Assembly (NCBI GenBank): GCA_002480565.1
Contig: DLCK01000001.1
Span: forward strand, 1-10,803
DNA: 10,803 nucleotides
Source: Phycisphaerales bacterium UBA7800
GTDB lineage: Bacteria; Planctomycetota; Phycisphaerae; Phycisphaerales; Phycisphaeraceae
Direction of reading: 5' to 3'
Under the pieces are notes generated by a model. The model saw nothing but the letters and a program-made list of their open reading frames with translations, had not been told where the DNA came from and made no database searches. Of the stretch, positions 6,212 to 10,803 are shown one piece after another (the first letter of the stretch is position 1; the number at the start of each line of letters is the position of its first letter). Position numbers and translations under genes: made by a program.

Positions 6212-7696
6212 TTACGGGCTTGGACTATCTACTTGAACCTTTACTGGAGTCGGAGCCTGTTCGATTCCCAGTCCTTTTTGCGGGTCGAGCATCAGGTAGC
6301 AGATGGTGGTGATGACGACGACGCCCACCAGGTTGAGGACAACACCATGGCGGACCATTTGCGGGATGGTGATGTGATCCGAGCCGCCGAAGACGATGGC
6401 ATTGGGGGGCGTGGCGACGGGGAGCATAAACGCGCAGCTTGCAGACAACGCAGCAGGGATCATCAACAGCGCGGGATCGACCTTTGCTGCTACGGCGCTG
6501 GCTGCGAGGATTGGCATGAGTAGTGTCGTCGTGGCGGTGTTGCTGGTGACTTCTGTCATAAAGGTGACCGTCAGGCAGATGATGCCGATGATCATCAGCG
6601 GTGACATGCCTTCGGTGACCTGTTCCATTTGCTGACCGATGACAGCTGCGAGTCCTGAAGCGCCGAAGGCTTTGGCGATGGCGATACCCCCAGCAAAGAG
6701 CAAGAGGATTCCCCACGGGATATCGCGTGCCGTCTTCCAGTCCAGCAGGTGATCGCGTTTGCCTTTTTCATCTTTCTGACCATTGGGGATCAGGAACATG
6801 ACGACGACCATCAGCAAAGCCACCGTCGCATCCTGTGCCATGGGCATGTCCAGCCACTTGCTCCAACCGCCCAAGCCAAAGGGCAATTTGCGCGTGATCC
6901 AAAGCAGGGCAGTGAGTCCAAGCACAAACGTGACGCGCTTCTGAGCAGGTGTCCATTTGCCAAGGTCTTCCTGATTGTAGTTGCCACCGCCTTTGACAAA
7001 AATCGTCAGCACAATCCCGCAGGCAATGAGCATGACCACGCTAGTCGGGATACCGATTTTCAGCCAACTCACAAAGTCGACCGGCACGTTGGTGGTCTTC
7101 TCATAGATGCCTGCAAAGACACCATTGGGGGGCGTGCCGATGAGTGTCGACATCCCGCCAATACTCGAACCATAGGCGATGGCAAGTAACAGACTCACCG
7201 CAAACCGGCGGTCACCACCGACTTGATTAATCACCGCGATGGCCACGGGCAGCATGATCAGCGCCGTTGCCGTATTGGAAATCCACATCGAGCAGAACGC
7301 AGTCGCCAGCATAAAGCCGATGATGATCCGCCGGTTGGATTGGGTTCCCACAAGTTTGATCATGCCATGAGCAACGCGCAGATGGGCTTTGGATTTTTCC
7401 GCTGCTTTACTGAGCATAAAACCGCCCATGAACAGCAGCACAAATTTATCACCCAACGCGCTTGCCAGGTCTTTATGATCCAACACATCTGCTAGCGGGA
7501 AGATTGCAAAGGGAATGATCGACGTCACCGGAATGGGAATCGCTTCGGTACACCACCACGTCGCGCAGAGAATCGTCACCGCTGCCGTCATCGCAGGGGC
7601 ATGCTCCATCCCTACGGAACCTTTACAGAAAAAATAAGTCGAAATGGCGAGAATCGGACCAAGAATCCGAAACACGGTATTGAGGTGTGTGGACAT
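6212..7696 (-). CDS. DASS/SLC13-family sodium-coupled dicarboxylate (anion) symporter
   Basis: A 494-residue inner-membrane carrier with about eleven hydrophobic segments. Both halves of the DASS inverted repeat carry the expected sodium/substrate motif: SNT at 140-142 (ISNTATALIMLP) and SNT at 385-387 (TSNTATTTLLMP). Each is followed by a TPPN clamp, GTPPN at 187-191 and ATPPN at 428-432. The family (VcINDY, SdcS) imports C4-dicarboxylates such as succinate, malate and fumarate; citrate and sulfate carriers are close relatives, so the exact substrate is not fixed. Imported dicarboxylates would feed oxaloacetate to the PEPCK at the start of the window, but the genes are not linked in one transcript. 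No Shine-Dalgarno precedes the ATG; a promoter-like pair directly upstream suggests a leaderless mRNA. The C-terminus ends in a polar Pro/Ser tail. Confidence 0.93.
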   Translation of the reverse strand: MSTHLNTVFRILGPILAISTYFFCKGSVGMEHAPAMTAAVTILCATWWCTEAIPIPVTSIIPFAIFPLADVLDHKDLASALGDKFVLLFMGGFMLSKAAEKSKAHLRVAHGMIKLVGTQSNRRIIIGFMLATAFCSMWISNTATALIMLPVAIAVINQVGGDRRFAVSLLLAIAYGSSIGGMSTLIGTPPNGVFAGIYEKTTNVPVDFVSWLKIGIPTSVVMLIACGIVLTIFVKGGGNYNQEDLGKWTPAQKRVTFVLGLTALLWITRKLPFGLGGWSKWLDMPMAQDATVALLMVVVMFLIPNGQKDEKGKRDHLLDWKTARDIPWGILLLFAGGIAIAKAFGASGLAAVIGQQMEQVTEGMSPLMIIGIICLTVTFMTEVTSNTATTTLLMPILAASAVAAKVDPALLMIPAALSASCAFMLPVATPPNAIVFGGSDHITIPQMVRHGVVLNLVGVVVITTICYLMLDPQKGLGIEQAPTPVKVQVDSPSP

Positions 7697-7701
7697 GCTG
7701 T

Positions 7702-7730
7702 ATTTTTTACTGCATGTCGCGTTGCGTCAA
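7702..7730 (-). promoter_or_regulatory. Candidate promoter for a leaderless transporter mRNA
   Basis: On the minus strand TTGACG (7730-7725, 5 of 6 to the -35 consensus) and AAAAAT (7707-7702, 4 of 6 to the -10) are spaced by 17 bp. Transcription would begin about 6-8 bases beyond the -10, almost exactly at the A of the ATG at 7696. The absence of any ribosome-binding site upstream of this ATG fits a leaderless message. Consensus match by eye only. Confidence 0.4.
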
Positions 7731-7843
7731 GAAAATAACAGACAAGCGATTAATAAAAATGCACTTGTTTTAAGGATGTTATTGTGTTCTGTGAGGTTTT
7801 GGCAAGAGGTTGTCGAAACAGAAAACAGGTGTTCAAAAAATAA

Positions 7844-7931
7844 GTAGGGTGGGTAGAACGAAGTGAAACCCGCCATGTCTTAGTCATTGTGTTGGGTGCC
7901 GGTGGGTTTCACTTTGTTCTACCCACCCTAC
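7844..7931. repeat. Large inverted-repeat element (31-bp arms)
   Basis: The left arm (7844-7874, beginning GTAGGGTGGGTAGAACGAAG) and right arm (7901-7931, ending CTACCCACCCTAC) are reverse complements over 31 bases with two differences; both become G-U pairs in plus-strand RNA. The loop is 26 bases. The arms begin with the GTAGGGTGGG / AGTGAAACCC pattern that I recognise as a dispersed repeat type in many bacterial genomes. The element starts three bases past the stop of the small membrane gene, so it could end that transcript and shield the transporter promoter. Confidence 0.75.
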
Positions 7932-7934
7932 ATG

Positions 7935-8327
7935 CTAATTGGCAGGTCCAAGAATGATGGCAAGGGTTGTTGTTACCGTGTGAATAAATCCAAATGCTTG
8001 AACAAGAAATAAAACCACATTACAGATCATCAGTACAAGATGTGTTTTCCAATATGTAAGAACTCTGAGGTTTTGATAAGCAGCCAGCATTCCACATGCA
8101 AGTAGCAATGATGGGATGCTCCAAATGACAGAAGCTAATACGACATCATCTGGTTCATTGCGACTCATCACGTCGAAAGCCAATGGGACGATTATGCTGG
8201 CACAAGTGAAGACAGGCAGAAATGCGATGATACACAGCTTGGTTGAAACAATTGTCCATCGGTTGATTGATTCTTTTGCCTGTGCTTGTTGAAGTGGTGT
8301 TGGATTTGTCTGTTCCCCCGGCGGCAT
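7935..8327 (-). CDS. Small integral membrane protein, function unknown
   Basis: A 130-residue protein. A polar Gln/Pro-rich N-terminus (1-25) is followed by three to four hydrophobic segments, roughly residues 31-52, 63-84, 94-112 and 113-127; the last two are separated only weakly. It resembles no family I recognise. ATG at 8327 has AGGAA seven bases upstream. It begins 55 bp after the two-domain nucleotide-enzyme-like gene on the same strand, so the two may be co-transcribed. It ends directly against the large inverted repeat. Its lower G+C than the flanking genes is visible by eye. It could be a lineage-specific gene; no functional claim is made. Confidence 0.72.
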   Translation of the reverse strand: MPPGEQTNPTPLQQAQAKESINRWTIVSTKLCIIAFLPVFTCASIIVPLAFDVMSRNEPDDVVLASVIWSIPSLLLACGMLAAYQNLRVLTYWKTHLVLMICNVVLFLVQAFGFIHTVTTTLAIILGPAN

Positions 8328-8382
8328 GCAGTATTCCTATCATAATGGAGTATAAATAGGAGTAGAGATAATGAATCTTTGC

Positions 8383-9504
8383 TCATCCCCCAAACAAACT
8401 CTGCGGGGCGGGGAACATACCTTGGTCTTCGAAATACTTGAGGGCTTCTTCGGTTGAGCGGAACCACTTGGTGCTGGTTTCGGTGATGAAGGGGGAGGGG
8501 TTCTTTTTGGGCTTCCAGACGACGTAGACTTCTTTGCCATGCTCAAAGGCATGTTGCAGTTCACGTTCCACGCCACTGGATAAACCGGGCACGCCGCCGG
8601 GCAGTTCAGGCACCAGGGAGACGATCATGTCCGACTGGTCGATGAGCTTAAAGTCGCGGGCATAGATTTGACCATCCACGTCGCCTGCAATATCAAGCAC
8701 CTGCTTCACGGAGACGGGGAAGGTTTCCTGTCCGCCTGCGAAACTGCCTGCCTGCATTTCGATAAAATCCTTGCTTTCCTTGGCAGCATCAATCGCGCAA
8801 TCCAACAGCAATTTTTCATCCACATCACCTGGATCAAACGACACAAAATGCTTGGCAAGTTCGGCACGGAACGCATCAATCTCAGCAAGCACATCGGGCA
8901 TGCTTACCACATGCGTCATCGGGAACGACGGGTAGACCGTCTTCATGTCCGGACGACAGATCAGGCGGTAACAGGTATCAATCGTGTCAGCCAGGCGGCC
9001 GCGCGAAAGGACATAAAATTTGTTGGAACAACCCAGTGCCTGTGCGACCAACTCCGTAGCCATGATTTCCTCTTCACGCCAGACCATCAGGTCCTTGAGA
9101 GTTGCATCAATGTTATGTTCCTGATGCAGTCGGTGATGAACGACTTCAATGTTGTCCACCAGGCAGATGAGCATGTCGGGCTTGAACTTGGTGAGCTGGT
9201 CAAAGTCGAATGCAGAGAACAAACCATGTCGCCAACGGAATGTCGCATGGGTGTTGACGATGACGTTTTTCTGATCCGCCGAGTCGTTGATGATGTCTTT
9301 GAACACCGAGCGACGCAGACTGTTCAGACGCGAGAGAGGCAGGTCAAGGATGCGGCCGGCTTTGACGTCCTGGGCTTCCTTGTACATGCGGTCGCCCACG
9401 TGATAGATGTCGATATTATCTCCTCGCTGCCCAGCCAGATCGACTGCTGCGTTGAGGTAGGATTTCTTGTCCATGCCGACTTGACCGGTGACGATTGCTC
9501 GCAT
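8383..9504 (-). CDS. Fusion of AdkA-like P-loop domain with nucleoside deoxyribosyltransferase/DUF4406-like domain
   Basis: A 373-residue cytosolic protein that reads as two domains. Residues 1-185 resemble archaeal AdkA-type adenylate kinases: an N-terminal strand with VTGQVGMDKKS (5-15), the NVIVNTHAT strand (80-88) and FKPDMLICLVDN (107-118). The Walker A is deviant: Asp12 and Lys14 stand where Gly and Ser/Thr are expected. Residues about 188-335 resemble the nucleoside 2-deoxyribosyltransferase/DUF4406 fold: TVYPSFPMTH (189-198), strand VSFDP (221-225), IDQSDMIVSLV (288-298) and ERELQHAFEHGKEVYVV (313-329). Glu315 falls at the position of the catalytic nucleophile of deoxyribosyltransferases. 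The last 38 residues are a small helical tail. AAGGAG lies nine bases before the ATG. Nucleotide binding or processing is likely; the actual reaction is unknown. It is transcribed divergently from floA. Confidence 0.75.
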   Translation of the reverse strand: MRAIVTGQVGMDKKSYLNAAVDLAGQRGDNIDIYHVGDRMYKEAQDVKAGRILDLPLSRLNSLRRSVFKDIINDSADQKNVIVNTHATFRWRHGLFSAFDFDQLTKFKPDMLICLVDNIEVVHHRLHQEHNIDATLKDLMVWREEEIMATELVAQALGCSNKFYVLSRGRLADTIDTCYRLICRPDMKTVYPSFPMTHVVSMPDVLAEIDAFRAELAKHFVSFDPGDVDEKLLLDCAIDAAKESKDFIEMQAGSFAGGQETFPVSVKQVLDIAGDVDGQIYARDFKLIDQSDMIVSLVPELPGGVPGLSSGVERELQHAFEHGKEVYVVWKPKKNPSPFITETSTKWFRSTEEALKYFEDQGMFPAPQSLFGG

Positions 9505-9547
9505 CTTTGAACACTCCTTGGGTCACTTGGGATCATCAAATCCGAGC

Positions 9548-9612
9548 GTGACTGGTTTTCGTGTGACTGCTATATAAAAATAGCATAACACACTGGGACT
9601 TGGCTTGTGTTA
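9548..9612. promoter_or_regulatory. Dyads in the divergent control region
   Basis: The 176-bp spacer between the AdkA-like gene and floA contains a GCTAT/ATAGC dyad around an AT-rich centre (9569-9584). Next comes a perfect 7-bp inverted repeat TAACACA/TGTGTTA (9586-9592, 9606-9612) with a 13-base spacer. GTGACTG is directly repeated at 9548 and 9563, 15 bp apart. These are plausible operator or promoter elements; GATAAT at 9631-9636 is a possible floA -10 but lacks a good -35. Confidence 0.4.
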
Positions 9613-9680
9613 AAAGCAGTTGTACGTCATGATAATAGCAGTTACATGGTCCACAAACTCAAGCCGGGAGTCAAAACAAA

Positions 9681-10733
9681 ATGAATAACATTCTCACACT
9701 TGCAGCGATCGGCGATCAATTGCTTTGGGGCGTTTTGATCCTCGTCGGTATTTTCTCTTTGATCATTTGTATGTTCCTGCTCAAGTTCATTGGGCTTTGG
9801 ATTCAGGCAATGATGTCCGATGCCCCGGTGAAGATGCGGGACCTCGTTGGCATGTGGTTTAGAAAGGTTGACCCACGTGAAATCGTGGAGTCGCGCATTC
9901 AAGCCTGCCGTGCGGATTTGAATATTTCGACCAGTCAATTGGAAAAACAATATCTTGCGGTGGGTAAGCAACGTGGTCGCGTCTTGCGTGTGGTCAACTC
10001 CTTGATCGCTGCTGACAGTGCGAGCATTGAATTGGATTGGAATACGGCATGTGCAATTGACCTTGCCGGTCGTGATATTTTTGACGCCGTTCAGACATCC
10101 GTGAACCCCAAGGTCATCGACTGTCCCAGCTCCGGTTCAGGTCGCTCCACGATTGACGCTGTGGCTCAGGATGGTGTCCAACTCAAAGCCCGTGCCCGTG
10201 TGACGGTGCGTGCGAATCTCAAGCGACTCATCGGTGGTGCAACAGAAGAAACCATTATCGCCCGTGTCGGTGAAGGTATTGTCACCACCATCGGTTCCTC
10301 GGCATCCCATAAAAAAGTCCTCGAAAATCCCGACAGCATTTCCACCACGGTGTTAGGCAAGGGACTTGACTCAGGGACCGCATTTGAAATTCTCTCCATT
10401 GATATTGCTGATATTGATGTGGGTGAAAACATCGGCGCCAAGCTTCAAGCCGACCAGGCCGAGTCTGACAAGCGTCGCTTCCAGGCCGAAGCCGAAAAAC
10501 GTCGCGCGATGGCGGTTGCTCAGGAACAGGAATTCAAAGCTGAGATCCAAAAGAACCAGGCGTTGGTTGTCCTCGCTCAAGCAGAAGTCCCCAAGGCCAT
10601 GGCCGAAGCCTTCCGCAGCGGACACCTGGGCGTCATGGATTACTACCGCATGCAGAACATCCAGTCGGACACCTCCATGCGATCAAGTATCGCTGGCAAC
10701 GATGATTCGCCAGCAGTTGATCCCAACGCGTAA
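9681..10733 (+). CDS. floA: Flotillin-like membrane-scaffold protein FloA
   Basis: A 350-residue membrane protein of the FloA/YqfA family (bacterial flotillin-like; the Bacillus protein is of similar length). A single N-terminal hydrophobic segment (about 13-40) anchors it to the inner membrane. It is followed by the flotillin/SPFH-like region with AVQTSVNPKVIDCP (136-149) and the ARARVTVRANLKRLIGG core (170-186). The family signature GLDSGTAFEILSIDIADIDV (228-247) comes next, then an Ala/Glu/Lys/Arg-rich coiled coil (about 254-310). The conserved tail is EAFRSGHLGVMDYYRMQNIQ (309-328). FloA oligomerises into membrane microdomains that influence membrane fluidity and protein complexes. In Bacillus it sits beside an NfeD-type partner; none is visible here. 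GGGAG precedes the ATG by ten bases. The gene ends in a strong terminator, so it appears monocistronic. Confidence 0.93.
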   Translation: MNNILTLAAIGDQLLWGVLILVGIFSLIICMFLLKFIGLWIQAMMSDAPVKMRDLVGMWFRKVDPREIVESRIQACRADLNISTSQLEKQYLAVGKQRGRVLRVVNSLIAADSASIELDWNTACAIDLAGRDIFDAVQTSVNPKVIDCPSSGSGRSTIDAVAQDGVQLKARARVTVRANLKRLIGGATEETIIARVGEGIVTTIGSSASHKKVLENPDSISTTVLGKGLDSGTAFEILSIDIADIDVGENIGAKLQADQAESDKRRFQAEAEKRRAMAVAQEQEFKAEIQKNQALVVLAQAEVPKAMAEAFRSGHLGVMDYYRMQNIQSDTSMRSSIAGNDDSPAVDPNA

Positions 10734-10754
10734 AACAGCCAACACATGAAATTC

Positions 10755-10790
10755 AAGAGCACCGGTGTAATATCCGGTGCTCTTTTTATT
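10755..10790 (+). terminator. Intrinsic terminator of floA
   Basis: An 11-bp perfect stem (AAGAGCACCGG at 10755-10765 with CCGGTGCTCTT at 10774-10784), an 8-base loop and a U-rich tail (TTTTTATT) begin 21 bp past the floA stop. This is a classic Rho-independent terminator. Confidence 0.93.
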
Positions 10791-10803
10791 GTCCTTGCGA
10801 TGG

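Noticed and set aside
7644..7847. 67-residue plus-strand open frame opposite the transporter start
   Set aside because: Its first part is antisense to the transporter N-terminus and the rest crosses the promoter region; no coding signature.
7844..7931. CRISPR array or insertion sequence end
   Set aside because: Only one inverted pair exists, with no direct repeats, spacers, cas genes, transposase or clear target-site duplication.
8668..9510. Open frame of 280 codons on the plus strand, antisense to the two-domain enzyme gene
   Set aside because: It mirrors the minus-strand gene, has no recognisable domains and is explained by codon bias on the coding strand.
1..10803. A defence island, biosynthetic cluster or prophage
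   Set aside because: Apart from the single two-domain nucleotide-enzyme-like gene, all recognised genes are metabolic, transport or membrane-scaffold genes and no mobile genes are present.

Overview
The window looks like an ordinary stretch of chromosome from a free-living bacterium with roughly balanced base composition (about 50-55% G+C by eye). The mix of a GTP-type PEP carboxykinase, a FloA-type flotillin, several orphan hypothetical genes and hairpin-rich spacers suggests a Planctomycetota-like bacterium, possibly Phycisphaerae. That assignment is inference, as no rRNA or other phylogenetic marker is present. I see no tRNA, rRNA, CRISPR array, transposase or phage gene.

Layout. Positions 45-4014 hold three minus-strand genes: GTP-dependent phosphoenolpyruvate carboxykinase (45-1853), an exported thioredoxin-fold protein lacking the catalytic CXXC (1990-3078), and an all-helical hypothetical protein (3178-4014). 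A 30-bp divergent gap then leads into two plus-strand genes: a Rieske-type ferredoxin (4045-4359) and an M20-family dipeptidase (4485-5870). A convergent spacer of about 340 bp (5871-6211) carries a series of hairpins and an 11-bp tandem repeat. Next come three minus-strand genes: a DASS/SLC13 dicarboxylate transporter (6212-7696), a small membrane protein (7935-8327) and a two-domain nucleotide-enzyme-like protein (8383-9504). The transporter is separated from the small membrane gene by a large, nearly perfect inverted repeat (7844-7931). A divergent spacer of 176 bp with two dyads leads to floA (9681-10733), which ends in a textbook intrinsic terminator.

How the genes relate. The window is mostly short transcription units rather than one pathway. 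PEPCK and the DASS carrier could work together, since imported C4-dicarboxylates become oxaloacetate and then PEP, but they are 4 kb apart and not co-transcribed. The dipeptidase feeds amino-acid recycling. FloA organises membrane microdomains.

The most unusual gene is 8383-9504. It joins an archaeal-AdkA-like P-loop domain with a deviant Walker A to a nucleoside 2-deoxyribosyltransferase/DUF4406-like domain that keeps the putative nucleophile glutamate. This is the best candidate for undescribed biochemistry here. The large inverted repeat at 7844-7931 and the shared ribosome-binding dyad at 4025-4033 are the most notable non-coding signals.
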